Below, in pieces: positions 7,133 to 15,995 of a DNA stretch of 30,092 bases. The position numbers and the translations under genes were made by a program. The first letter of the stretch is position 1. Each line of letters starts with the position of its first letter. Where the stretch lies: assembly GCA_963552605.1 (NCBI GenBank), contig CAUVKI010000023.1, forward strand, positions 1 through 30,092, written 5' to 3'. Source of the DNA: CAUVKI01 sp963552605. Its GTDB lineage: Bacteria > Bacillota > Clostridia > Tissierellales > Peptoniphilaceae. The notes beneath the pieces were generated by a model. The model searched no databases. It was not told the DNA's origin and worked only from the letters and a program-made list of their open reading frames with translations.

Positions 7133-8100
7133 CTGTTCATCCTCAATTCCTGCGCCTTGCCTATGCGTGTAATAGTTTCTTTTATGATATCTTCACCCAA
7201 GTTATCCGCCTTTGCAAGCTCGCTGATAATCGGCAAAAAATCAATCCGATCGAAATCCACCGTATTGTCGGCAAGGTTTTGGAAATGCCGCATAACTTCA
7301 ACTTTAAAAGCGCTCTGTTTCACCTTCTCTTCATCGAAGATCACGGAGGCTTGCTGTGCGGATTTTAAAATCTTTTCCGTGACATCAAGTTTCCCCTTTC
7401 CCAAGTCCAATATGACCACCTTCGGAAGCTTTTTCCCATGACTTCCGAGAGACAGTCTTGCTATGGAACCGGGATTTATAAAATATCTTCCCTCGTGAAC
7501 GAAAGTTTGAAATCCTGTGTGATAATGCCCGACTAAGGTTATATCCGCCAAGGTGTCCTTTATCTGGTCAAGAGTTACATAGTCAATTCCGTCAATAAAA
7601 GCCTTTTCCATCAAAAGCCCGTGCATCATATTTATGACGCAATCCGCATTGGGTCGTTCTTTCACGATATAATTTTCGGGATTTTTATCTATTTCATAAA
7701 AGTATGGTTTTCCGATTATTGCCGCCGTAAAATCCCCCTCTTTGAGAATGACGGGATTATTTTCATCAATCAGCCGTATAATCTTCAGAGCATCCAATAA
7801 ACCCAAAAAAGTGCGCTCCACCGTTTCAGGATTGTGTGCAAACATATCGTGATTTCCCGCAATCATATATATAGGCACTCCAAAGCTTTGCATTATCTCC
7901 AAAAAGTCGGAAACAACTTCAATGGGAACGTCGGGTCTGTCAAACAGATCCCCTCCGTGGAGCACATAATCGATTTTTTCCTCGTCAATCAGTTCTTTAA
8001 TATCGAGAAATTTATTTCTGAGTGCCTGCTTAAAGTCGTCTTTTCGGCTTTTGGGATTTTCGGGTTTGATGTGAGTGTCGGTCATATAGAGGAGTTTCAC
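7129..8100 (-). CDS. SbcD/Mre11-like metallophosphoesterase (DNA exonuclease)
   Basis: 323 aa with the calcineurin-like phosphoesterase motifs in order: DTH (8-10), GGDLFDRP (49-56), GNHD (82-85), H160 in MMHGLL, and GHYH (191-194). These supply the two-metal site. The order and adjacency to a Rad50-like ATPase fit SbcD/Mre11, which trims DNA ends and hairpins. It is shorter than typical SbcD (near 400 aa) and has a reduced C-terminal part after about residue 230, so a full capping domain may be missing; phage-type nucleases are similarly compact. The start is GTG at 8100, directly abutting the recA stop and served by GAGGGAG inside the recA end. Direct fusion to recA expression points to recombinational repair. 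Confidence 0.88.
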   Translation of the reverse strand: MKLLYMTDTHIKPENPKSRKDDFKQALRNKFLDIKELIDEEKIDYVLHGGDLFDRPDVPIEVVSDFLEIMQSFGVPIYMIAGNHDMFAHNPETVERTFLGLLDALKIIRLIDENNPVILKEGDFTAAIIGKPYFYEIDKNPENYIVKERPNADCVINMMHGLLMEKAFIDGIDYVTLDQIKDTLADITLVGHYHTGFQTFVHEGRYFINPGSIARLSLGSHGKKLPKVVILDLGKGKLDVTEKILKSAQQASVIFDEEKVKQSAFKVEVMRHFQNLADNTVDFDRIDFLPIISELAKADNLGEDIIKETITRIGKAQELRMNR

Positions 8101-9201
8101 TTATGCTCCCTCAAAATCTTCAGATTTCCCCTTATCCTTGCTTACGGGGAGAATTTTCCCTTGGTCAATAGCCTCTTTGATTTTCACCTTTAATTCTTCC
8201 ATAGCTTCGGGATTTTTTTCCAGCCAATCCTTGGCGTTTTCTCTTCCCTGTCCAAGCTTTTCCTCGTTGTAGCTATACCACGCACCGGATTTTTTTACTA
8301 TATCCAAATTCGTTGCCGCGTCCAATATGCTTCCCGTTTTGGAAATTCCCGTTCCGTACATAATATCAAATTCCGCAACCTTAAACGGAGGAGCAACCTT
8401 GTTTTTTACTACCCTCACCTTTGTGCGGTTGCCTATAATCACATCTCCCTGTTTTATTACATCGGATTTTCTTATATCCATTCTTACCGAAGCATAAAAC
8501 TTCAACGCTCTGCCTCCCGTTGTAGTTTCGGGACTGCCGAACATCGTGCCGATTTTTTCTCTAAGCTGATTTATAAAGATTACGGTGGAGCCGGTCTTGC
8601 TTATGGATCCCGCAAGCTTTCTAAGCGCCTTGCTCATAAGTCTTGCCTGCAATCCTATGGAAGCGTCGCCTATTTCTCCTTCAATCTCCGCTTTGGGAAC
8701 CAATGCCGCCACCGAGTCCACCACTATTAAATCCACGGCTCCGCTTCTCACCAAAGCGTCGGCTATCTCCAATCCCTGCTCTCCCGTATCGGGCTGAGAG
8801 ATTAAGATATTGTCGATATCCACTCCCAATTTTTTAGCATAATAGGGGTCAAGGGCGTGCTCCGCATCTATGAAGGCGCAAGTTCCTCCAATTCTTTGAG
8901 CCTCCGCAACGATATGGAGCGAAACGGTGGTCTTTCCCGAGGATTCGGGACCGTATATCTCTACAATTCTTCCTCTGGGTATTCCTCCTATTCCCAAGGC
9001 GAGATCCAAATCAATACAACCCGTCGGAATAACTTCAATATCCTTTTTTTGGTTATCTCCCATACGCATTATTGCGCCTTTTCCATAGGATTTTTCGATT
9101 TGTGCAAGAGTTTGTTTCAGAGCTTTTTCCTTGTCGGTTAAGCCTGAGTCCTTATCGTCCTCTTTTTCTTTACCTTTTGTTTTTTCCTTGTCTTTTTCCA
9201 T
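8101..9201 (-). CDS. recA: Recombinase RecA
   Basis: 366 aa and typical throughout: Walker A GPESSGKT (84-91), the FIDAEHALDP block, Walker B-type LIVVDSVAAL, loop L1 (GDASIGLQARLMSKALRKL), loop L2 after NQLREKIGTMFGSPETTTGGRALKFY, and the C-terminal domain with YNEEKLGQGRENAKDWL. RecA drives homologous strand exchange and SOS co-protease activity. The N-terminus carries about 18 extra, nearly all charged residues (Lys/Glu/Asp) before the conserved KALKQTLAQIEK helix. The start is firm: AAGGAGG, overlapping the pgsA stop, is 6 bases upstream. No LexA-type box is visible in the 11-base gap, so any SOS control would act further upstream. It is followed without a gap by the SbcD-like gene. Confidence 0.98.
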   Translation of the reverse strand: MEKDKEKTKGKEKEDDKDSGLTDKEKALKQTLAQIEKSYGKGAIMRMGDNQKKDIEVIPTGCIDLDLALGIGGIPRGRIVEIYGPESSGKTTVSLHIVAEAQRIGGTCAFIDAEHALDPYYAKKLGVDIDNILISQPDTGEQGLEIADALVRSGAVDLIVVDSVAALVPKAEIEGEIGDASIGLQARLMSKALRKLAGSISKTGSTVIFINQLREKIGTMFGSPETTTGGRALKFYASVRMDIRKSDVIKQGDVIIGNRTKVRVVKNKVAPPFKVAEFDIMYGTGISKTGSILDAATNLDIVKKSGAWYSYNEEKLGQGRENAKDWLEKNPEAMEELKVKIKEAIDQGKILPVSKDKGKSEDFEGA

Positions 9202-9212
9202 AAATAACCTCC

Positions 9213-9728
9213 TTATTTTCCACTAGTAAACACCTTGTAATTCTTGATAATATAATCCACTCCCGATATGACGGTGAGAATGGTCGATACGTAAAGCAAA
9301 ACCTCCGCCGCTTCGTTTAGAACCGAACTTAGGAGTAGTATAACCGCAATCATCTGCGTTACGGTTTTTGCCTTTCCCAACTTACTTGCCGCAATTGCAA
9401 TCTGATTATCCGCAGCCACAAGCCTTATACCCGAAACTATAAATTCCCTCGTTATCACAACTATCAAAACCCAAGCGGGAAATCTTCCTGCCTCAAGCAA
9501 CAGCAGCAAAGCCGAAATCACCAGTACCTTATCCGCAAGCGGATCCATAAATTTTCCGAAATCCGTAATCAGATTATTTTTTCTTGCGATATAACCGTCC
9601 AAAAAATCCGTAAACGATGCGATTATAAAGACCGTTGTGGCAAGCAGAGGCTTATTTAGATAAAAAAGCACCACAAAAACCGGCACCAAAAATACTCGAA
9701 AAATCGTAAGCTTATTCGGCAAATTCAC
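9213..9728 (-). CDS. pgsA: CDP-diacylglycerol--glycerol-3-phosphate 3-phosphatidyltransferase
   Basis: 171 aa integral membrane enzyme of the CDP-alcohol phosphatidyltransferase family. The signature DG-x2-AR-x8-G-x3-D-x3-D is present as DGYIAR...GKFMDPLAD (about residues 44-66). Hydrophobic helices cover the rest. It makes phosphatidylglycerol phosphate, the committed step to phosphatidylglycerol and cardiolipin. The start is GTG at 9728, with GGAGGTG upstream, and it overlaps the rimO stop by 4 bases (GTGA). Gene order rimO-pgsA-recA is common in Clostridia, usually with cinA before recA; cinA is absent here. Confidence 0.95.
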   Translation of the reverse strand: MNLPNKLTIFRVFLVPVFVVLFYLNKPLLATTVFIIASFTDFLDGYIARKNNLITDFGKFMDPLADKVLVISALLLLLEAGRFPAWVLIVVITREFIVSGIRLVAADNQIAIAASKLGKAKTVTQMIAVILLLSSVLNEAAEVLLYVSTILTVISGVDYIIKNYKVFTSGK

Positions 9729-11035
9729 TTTAACACCTCCGCCGTTCTGTCATACTCCATTGTGTCCGTAATCTTCACTTCCAAAAACTCGCCTACGGAA
9801 AGATTTTTGTCGCTGTAAATCCACACTTCCCCGTCCACCTCCGGAGCGTCTTCCCAAGTTCTTGCGAAATATTCTCCCTCCGCTTTCTCTTCCAAGAGAA
9901 CACGATATTCTCTCCCTATGCTCTTACTTAAAAGCTCTCTTGAAATTTCCGCTTGAGTCTGCATTAAAATATTTCTGCGGTTCTCCTTTTTCTTCTCCGA
10001 AAGCTGACCTTTCATTGAATAAGCTCTTGTGTTTTCCTCTCTTGAATAGGTAAAAACTCCGAGTTTATGAAACTTTTGAACTGTTATGAAATCCAAAAGC
10101 TCCTGAAATTCTTTTTCGGTTTCTTGGGGAAACCCGACAATAAAAGTGGTTCTTATTATTGCGTCGGGGAGCAGAGCTCTTATTTCATTCAAAGTCTTTT
10201 CAACTTCGCTTCTCGTTGTGTTTCTATTCATTCGCTTAAGAACTGAATTTGAAATGTGCTGCATGGGAATGTCGAAATAGGGGAGGATATGCTTTGAATT
10301 TTTTATAACTTCAAGGAGCTCCAAATCCACTCCGTCAAGATATAAATACAAAAGCCTTATCCAATAATCTCCTTCAATTTCATCAATCTTCCTTAGGAGT
10401 TCGGAGAGAGTTTCTCCCATATCAATTCCGTAGTCCGTGGTGTTTTGAGAAATCAAAATCACTTCCCTTGCGCCGTTCTCAACTAAAAAACGTACCTCAT
10501 TTTGAATATCGTCAATTTTTCTGGAACGATTTTTCCCTCTGAGCTTGGGGATAATACAATAGGAACAGTTGTTATTGCAGCCCTCGGAAATTTTCACATA
10601 TTCCACTGCCTTAACCGAACCCACTCTCGGGATCTTGGGAAGTTTGGAATTTATATCTTTTTTAAGTACGGCTTTATCTTTGAGTTCCAAATTCTTTAAA
10701 AGTTCCAATATATTTCCGATTGCTCCCGTTCCGAGGATTGCGTCCGCCTCCGGAACTTCTTTGAGCAATTCTTCCGAGTATCTCTCGGCAAGACAGCCCG
10801 CAATCACGAGTTTTTTCAATTTACCGAATGTTTTAAGTTTCGCAATCTCCAATATAGCTTCAATGGACTCTTCTTTTGCGCTCTGAATAAAGGCGCAGGT
10901 GTTTACAACCACATAGTTTGCGCTTTCGATATCATTCGTAACTTTATATTCCGAACCGATAAGGGAGTCTTTCATCATCTGCGAATCAACGGTATTTTTC
11001 GAGCACCCCAGAGTATAAAAATAAATTGATTTCAT
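9725..11035 (-). CDS. rimO: Ribosomal protein S12 methylthiotransferase RimO
   Basis: 436 aa radical-SAM methylthiotransferase. The N-terminal UPF0004 domain has its three cluster cysteines at C11 (LGCSKN), C47 (NTCAF) and C81 (AGCLAE). The radical SAM motif is C153-x3-C157-x2-C160 (EGCNNNCSYC), followed by the RimO-typical IIPKLRGKNRSR. The C-terminal TRAM domain starts around 370. RimO adds a methylthio group to the conserved Asp of S12. RimO rather than MiaB is called from NTCAFIQSAKEESIEAI, which matches the RimO consensus, and from the neighbourhood. The ATG overlaps the ftsK stop by 4 bases (ATGA), and the family length is normal. Confidence 0.94.
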   Translation of the reverse strand: MKSIYFYTLGCSKNTVDSQMMKDSLIGSEYKVTNDIESANYVVVNTCAFIQSAKEESIEAILEIAKLKTFGKLKKLVIAGCLAERYSEELLKEVPEADAILGTGAIGNILELLKNLELKDKAVLKKDINSKLPKIPRVGSVKAVEYVKISEGCNNNCSYCIIPKLRGKNRSRKIDDIQNEVRFLVENGAREVILISQNTTDYGIDMGETLSELLRKIDEIEGDYWIRLLYLYLDGVDLELLEVIKNSKHILPYFDIPMQHISNSVLKRMNRNTTRSEVEKTLNEIRALLPDAIIRTTFIVGFPQETEKEFQELLDFITVQKFHKLGVFTYSREENTRAYSMKGQLSEKKKENRRNILMQTQAEISRELLSKSIGREYRVLLEEKAEGEYFARTWEDAPEVDGEVWIYSDKNLSVGEFLEVKITDTMEYDRTAEVLK

Positions 11036-13041
11036 ATCGTCTCCGAATCTTCTCGGGAAAAAACCGAGTTCATAGCGTCGTCATTATAGGAGGGAGGATT
11101 TTGCTCTCTGACAAAAGCCGCAACTTCTTCAATTTCTTTGTCGGATACAAAAGCTCCTTGAATTCTTTGAGGCTTTGAATAAAATGAAGGATAAAAAAGC
11201 ATATCTCCCTTTCCCAACAATTTTTCAGCGCCTGCCATATCCAAAATTGTCCTTGAATCGACCTGTGATGAAACGGCAAAAGAAATCCTTGAGGGAATAT
11301 TTGCCTTTATTATACCTGTGATAACATTCACGGAGGGTCTTTGTGTTGCTATGACTAAAAAAATTCCCGCAGCTCTTGCCATTTGTGCAAGTCTTATAAT
11401 GGAACTCTCAACCTCTTTTGAAGCGACCATCATTAAATCCGAAAGTTCATCTATCACTATGATAATATAGGGCATATTTTCGTCGGGAAGTGAATTAAAA
11501 GCCGTTATATCTCTAACTTTTTTATCCGCAAACTGCATATAACGCCTTTCCATCTCCCCGACCGCCCAACCTAGGGCAAGCGAAGCTTTTTTTGCATCTG
11601 TGACAACCGGAATAAGCAGGTGTGGAATATCATTATAGGCTTGAAGTTCCACCACTTTCGGATCTATCAATATGAGCCTTACTTTTTTTGGAGAGCTTCT
11701 ATATATAAGACTCACCAGCAGGGCGTTTATACAGACGGACTTGCCTGAACCCGTCTGTCCCGCTATCAACAGATGGGGCATTTCATTGAGGGAGGATATA
11801 ACCAAGTTTCCTCCCACATCTTTTCCTAGAGGGAGGGGAAGATTGGAACTCTCCTTGAAGTCGTTCGAGCCTATAATTTCACTTAGCAGCACAGGAGTTT
11901 TTTTTCTGTTGGGAACTTCTATTCCCACCACCGATTTTCCCGGTATCGGAGCTTCAATGCGAATATCTCCGGCTGCGAGCGCAAGTGCAATATTATCCGC
12001 CAAAGATACAATTTTTGAAAGCTTAACTCCTGCAGATGGTGAAATCTCAAAGTTTGTCACCGTAGGTCCGACGGTTGCGGACTCGAACTTCGACTCAATG
12101 TGAAAACCTCTTAGGGTTTCGACTATCCTCTCCCCTTGTGCCAAAAGTTCGGAATTATCCTCTTTTTCTACAAATTCCTGATACTTCAGCAAAGAAACGG
12201 GTGGGCTTTTATACTCAGTTGCATCTTCATTGAAAATTTCTTCCGTTTCGGTAAAATCAAAGGGTGATTCAGGGAGTTTCGTTTCTTTAATTATTGGAAT
12301 TTTCGGTTTGTGAGTTCTTGAATTTTTCAAATCCTTGAACATAAAGTCGGGGACATCAAGTTCACACTCGTCCGAATTTTCTCCAAACCCTCCGACTTCA
12401 AGAACGGGGAGTTTTACGACCTCTTTCTTTCGCTCTTTTTTTTGAATCATCTTATTCTCGGAAAGGATTTTTGTTTGAGTGTTTTTTGAAGTTCTTGTGG
12501 AATTCTTGGGAATCTTAACTTTGTTTTTGGCAAGTTTAAAAAATTCCGAAACGGTGAGTTCGGTTATCATTATGAAAGACACTATTATCAGCAAGACTAC
12601 AAATATTATTGTGCCTATATCTCCCAATATCTTTCTAAAAAAGTAACCGAAAAATCCGCCAACGACCCCCGCACCTTCAGGGGTGCTTGCGAGATCCAAG
12701 GCGGTCATAAGTTTTGAAAGCAAAGAATAGTCGGAGGTGTTTTGGGAATCAAAAAGCAAAAGCAATGCGAAGAAAAGTATGCCGCTTAAAGTATAGAGCT
12801 TGACATCTTTCACATCATCACGAACAATTGAAAGCCCTGAGAACATAAGCAGCAAAATAGCAAATACGAATGTGCCCGCACCGAATGCCGAAGTAAATAT
12901 CGTCCTTAACCATCTTCCGAAAAAACCGATGTTTAATTTTAAAAGACTTAAGATAAGCAATATCGAAAAAGCGAAAAGCAGCAAAGCCAAAATTGATTGT
13001 CTTACGGATTCAGCTCGGGTTTTGTTTTTTTTGGCACTCAT
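11032..13041 (-). CDS. ftsK: DNA translocase FtsK/SpoIIIE, apparently without gamma domain
   Basis: 669 aa. There are four membrane helices (about 16-36, 47-70, 82-97 and 142-160), a charged linker (about 170-300), and the alpha/beta RecA-like motor with Walker A GQTGSGKS (428-435), Walker B IIIVIDEL (526-533) and the ATQRPSVNVITG block (565-576). FtsK/SpoIIIE pumps chromosomal DNA through the division septum. The usual C-terminal winged-helix gamma domain, which reads KOPS/SRS polarity sequences, should follow FVSDKEIEEVAAFVREQ (631-647); instead only 22 residues remain before TGA, and rimO starts over that stop. SpoIIIE is about 790 aa. So the motor is complete and the DNA-reading domain is missing. 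The start overlaps uppP by 4 bases (ATGA). Confidence 0.94.
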   Translation of the reverse strand: MSAKKNKTRAESVRQSILALLLFAFSILLILSLLKLNIGFFGRWLRTIFTSAFGAGTFVFAILLLMFSGLSIVRDDVKDVKLYTLSGILFFALLLLFDSQNTSDYSLLSKLMTALDLASTPEGAGVVGGFFGYFFRKILGDIGTIIFVVLLIIVSFIMITELTVSEFFKLAKNKVKIPKNSTRTSKNTQTKILSENKMIQKKERKKEVVKLPVLEVGGFGENSDECELDVPDFMFKDLKNSRTHKPKIPIIKETKLPESPFDFTETEEIFNEDATEYKSPPVSLLKYQEFVEKEDNSELLAQGERIVETLRGFHIESKFESATVGPTVTNFEISPSAGVKLSKIVSLADNIALALAAGDIRIEAPIPGKSVVGIEVPNRKKTPVLLSEIIGSNDFKESSNLPLPLGKDVGGNLVISSLNEMPHLLIAGQTGSGKSVCINALLVSLIYRSSPKKVRLILIDPKVVELQAYNDIPHLLIPVVTDAKKASLALGWAVGEMERRYMQFADKKVRDITAFNSLPDENMPYIIIVIDELSDLMMVASKEVESSIIRLAQMARAAGIFLVIATQRPSVNVITGIIKANIPSRISFAVSSQVDSRTILDMAGAEKLLGKGDMLFYPSFYSKPQRIQGAFVSDKEIEEVAAFVREQNPPSYNDDAMNSVFSREDSETI

Positions 13042-13877
13042 TGCAAAGCCTTGATTTTAAATAGCGAAGCTGCCAATACAACTATGCCGACTGCCCAAAG
13101 GTAATAGGAGAATACGGACAACTTCCCCTTATTTAAAATTTTTACCAGTATCTTTATGGAAACAACTCCCACTATAAAGGAAAGTGTCACTCCCAGTACG
13201 AGAGGTATTGAAAATCCCAAAGCCTCCTTTCCCTTTACCAAATCTAAAAATCCTAAAATCGACGCTCCCAGAACTGCGGGAATGGAGAGGATAAAGGAAA
13301 ATTCCGTAGCCACATTTTTTTTAAGCCCGCAAAAAAGCGCAGCAACAATTGTCAGCCCCGAACGCGAGATACCCGGAAGTATTGCAACTCCCTGCATAAG
13401 TCCTATTATGAGGGCATCTTTAGGAGTCATCTCTTTGATGTTTTTTGTCTCACGATAATTTTTTTGAGCAATCATCAAAAGCACTCCCGTTATTATAAAA
13501 GATACTGCTATGAAAGTCAGGTTCTTATATAACCCGTCTATATGCTTTTTGAATATAAGGGCGATTATAACCGTAGGAATAGTCGCAAAAATAATTAAAA
13601 TCGAAAATTTCTGATAGCGGTTGACCGTAATCTTTTCACGCTTAACGGCTTTTATGATAAGCTTAATAAACTCCACAATCATCAATTTGATTTCAGAAAA
13701 ATACACCGCAAAAATTGAAAGCAAGGTTCCCATATGGAGCATTTCCGCCAAGAATAAATTTCCCTCTTTTATGTGAAAAATATTTTGCAAAACCGCCAAG
13801 TGTCCCGAACTGGAAATCGGCAAAAATTCCGAAAAACCTTGAAAAATCCCCATTATTATTGCTTCAGTGTAAGTCAT
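13038..13877 (-). CDS. uppP: Undecaprenyl-diphosphate phosphatase
   Basis: 279 aa polytopic membrane protein with both family motifs: GFSEFLPISSSGHL (about 14-27) and ILPGISRSGLT (about 165-175), which supply the Glu/Ser/Arg/His active site. It recycles the lipid carrier undecaprenyl pyrophosphate for peptidoglycan and other surface polymers, and overexpression is associated with bacitracin tolerance, hence the older name bacA. Length and 7-8 helix topology are normal. The ATG at 13877 has CGGAGAAG upstream and lies 10 bases after the pnp stop. It is not a usual pnp neighbour in Bacillus, but the tight spacing shows it is part of this operon. Confidence 0.96.
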   Translation of the reverse strand: MTYTEAIIMGIFQGFSEFLPISSSGHLAVLQNIFHIKEGNLFLAEMLHMGTLLSIFAVYFSEIKLMIVEFIKLIIKAVKREKITVNRYQKFSILIIFATIPTVIIALIFKKHIDGLYKNLTFIAVSFIITGVLLMIAQKNYRETKNIKEMTPKDALIIGLMQGVAILPGISRSGLTIVAALFCGLKKNVATEFSFILSIPAVLGASILGFLDLVKGKEALGFSIPLVLGVTLSFIVGVVSIKILVKILNKGKLSVFSYYLWAVGIVVLAASLFKIKALQ

Positions 13878-13887
13878 ATCTTCTCCG

Positions 13888-15966
13888 TTATTTTTCGGGC
13901 TGCTCCAATTCTTTCATTGAAAGATTGATGCGCCCCTTACTGTCCACCTCGATAACTTTAACACGCACCGACATTCCCTCTTTGAGGGCGTCCTCAACTT
14001 TTTCCACACGCTTTTTGGAGATTTGAGAGATATGTACCAATCCCTCCTTATTGAAACCGAATTCCACAAATCCGCCGAACTTCATTAGGCGAGCCACCTT
14101 GCCGTCATATATATCTCCGACGGCTACATCTTTGATTATGGAATTTATCATCTTTTCGGTTTTTACAAGCTGCGCTTCATCGGAGGCGGCTATGAACACC
14201 GTGTTTTCCACTATGTCAATTTTTACTCCGGTTTCCTCGATAATCTTATTTATCACCTTTCCGCCCGGTCCTATAATCTCCCTGACTTTGTCGGGATGCA
14301 CATCAAAGCTTGTGATCCTCGGAGCATAGGGAGAGAGTTCCTTTCTCGGCTCGGATATTGTTTCACGGATTTTTCCGAGTATAAAAAGCCTTGCTTCCCT
14401 GGCTTGGGTTAAAGCACGGGAAAGAATTGAAGCGTCTATGCCTTTCACTTTTATATCCATCTGGAGTGCGGTAATTCCTTCAGCCGTTCCTGCAACTTTA
14501 AAGTCCATATCCCCCAAATGATCTTCCATACCTTGTATGTCCGTAAGAATTGCAACCTTATCATCAAGTTTCATAAGCCCCATCGCAATTCCCGCAACGG
14601 GTGCTTTTATGGGAACTCCGGCATCCATAAGTGCAAGGGTGGATCCGCAGACACTTGCTTGAGAGGAAGAACCGTTCGAGCTTAAAACCTCGGATACCAC
14701 TCGTATGGTATAGGGAAAATCCGCTTCGGAAGGAATTACGGGAATAAGCGCCCTTTCAGCCAAAGCACCGTGTCCTATCTCACGTCTTCCCGGTCCTCTC
14801 ATAGGTTTGGTATCTCCCACGGAATAGGGCGGGAAATTATATTGGTGCATATAACGCTTCTCTCCCTCATAAGTAAGCCCTTCTATTGTCTGAGAGTCGC
14901 TGACTGTTCCCAAAGTTGCCACTGACAAAACTTGTGTTTGTCCTCTGGTGAAAATTCCTGAGCCGTGGGGTCTCGGAAGTACTCCGACCTCCGACCATAT
15001 CGGTCTGATTTCGTCCATTTTTCGATTATCCGGACGACGATTATCAAGCACCACCGATCTTCGCAATTCCTCCTCCAAAAGCAAGTCCGTTGCGGCTTTG
15101 ATATCCTTTTCACCCTCGGGATATTCTTCGAGGAGTTCCTTTAAAATCCTCTCCGATAGCAGATCTATCGCTTCCTGCCTTGCCGTTTTTTCCTCCACCA
15201 TAAAGGAGTCAACCATAGCTTCACGATACTTTGAAAACACACTTTCCCTTATTTCGGGAAGAATGTCGAATTTGGTATATTCGTGCTTGGGTTTGCCCTC
15301 CGCCTTTTTAATATCTTCTATAAAGGCACAAAGCTTTTCTATTTCAGCCTGCCCCTCCATAATTGCACCGAGCATTACCTCTTCCGACACGATTTTTGCT
15401 CCCGCCTCTATCATCATAACCGCATCTTTAGTTCCCGCAACGGTGAGGTCGATTTGGGAATTTTCCTTCTCGCTCTCGCTCGGATTTATAATATATTTTC
15501 CGTCAATATAACCCACCTGCACGGCTCCGGTAGGTCCCATAAACGGGATATCCGATATCGAAAGTGCAATTGACGAACCGACCATACCGGCAATTTCCGG
15601 ACTGTGATCATTATCCACCGAAAGCACCGTAACCACCACCTGCACATCATTCCTATAATTTTCGGGGAATAGGGGTCTTAGTGGACGATCGATAAGTCTT
15701 GCCGTTAAAATCGCCTTATCCGAGGGTTTTCCCTCCCTTTTATAGAAGCCGCCGGGAATTTTTCCTGCGGAATAAAATTTTTCTTCATAATCCACACTCA
15801 AAGGAAAGAAATCTATTCCCTCACGAGGTTTATTGCTCGTTGCACAAGCCAAAACCACAGTATCTCCATAGCGAACCAAACAAGCTCCGCCTGCCTGCTC
15901 CGCCACTTTTCCCACACTCACGGTGAGAATTTTTCCTGCGAAATTATATTCAAAAAGCCTTTCCAT
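13888..15966 (-). CDS. pnp: Polyribonucleotide nucleotidyltransferase (PNPase)
   Basis: 692 aa with the full PNPase layout: first RNase PH domain, helical linker, second RNase PH core with MDFKVAGTAEGITALQMDIK (catalytic aspartates), a KH domain with VREIIGPGGKVINKIIEETG, and an S1 domain near the end (VGDIYDGKVARLMKFGGFVEF...). It degrades RNA phosphorolytically from the 3' end. The start is ATG 15966: a stop lies four codons upstream in frame, so no earlier start exists. The best classical ribosome site (GGAGG) is 15 bases away, with only AAGAGA close, so initiation may be weak or regulated. A strong hairpin between rpsO and pnp (15996-16026) adds to that. Family knowledge: pnp is often autoregulated through this region. 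Confidence 0.97.
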   Translation of the reverse strand: MERLFEYNFAGKILTVSVGKVAEQAGGACLVRYGDTVVLACATSNKPREGIDFFPLSVDYEEKFYSAGKIPGGFYKREGKPSDKAILTARLIDRPLRPLFPENYRNDVQVVVTVLSVDNDHSPEIAGMVGSSIALSISDIPFMGPTGAVQVGYIDGKYIINPSESEKENSQIDLTVAGTKDAVMMIEAGAKIVSEEVMLGAIMEGQAEIEKLCAFIEDIKKAEGKPKHEYTKFDILPEIRESVFSKYREAMVDSFMVEEKTARQEAIDLLSERILKELLEEYPEGEKDIKAATDLLLEEELRRSVVLDNRRPDNRKMDEIRPIWSEVGVLPRPHGSGIFTRGQTQVLSVATLGTVSDSQTIEGLTYEGEKRYMHQYNFPPYSVGDTKPMRGPGRREIGHGALAERALIPVIPSEADFPYTIRVVSEVLSSNGSSSQASVCGSTLALMDAGVPIKAPVAGIAMGLMKLDDKVAILTDIQGMEDHLGDMDFKVAGTAEGITALQMDIKVKGIDASILSRALTQAREARLFILGKIRETISEPRKELSPYAPRITSFDVHPDKVREIIGPGGKVINKIIEETGVKIDIVENTVFIAASDEAQLVKTEKMINSIIKDVAVGDIYDGKVARLMKFGGFVEFGFNKEGLVHISQISKKRVEKVEDALKEGMSVRVKVIEVDSKGRINLSMKELEQPEK

Positions 15967-15995
15967 GAAATCTCTTCAAAACCTCCTCGAATAAC

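Noticed and set aside
9202..9300. LexA/SOS box before recA
   Set aside because: No GAAC-N4-GTTC type palindrome was found in the gap or the end of pgsA.
11070..11279. Alternative minus-strand frame at the end of ftsK as a displaced gamma domain
   Set aside because: The translation (about 69 aa, Trp/Phe/Ser-rich) does not resemble a winged helix and simply shadows the motor coding frame.
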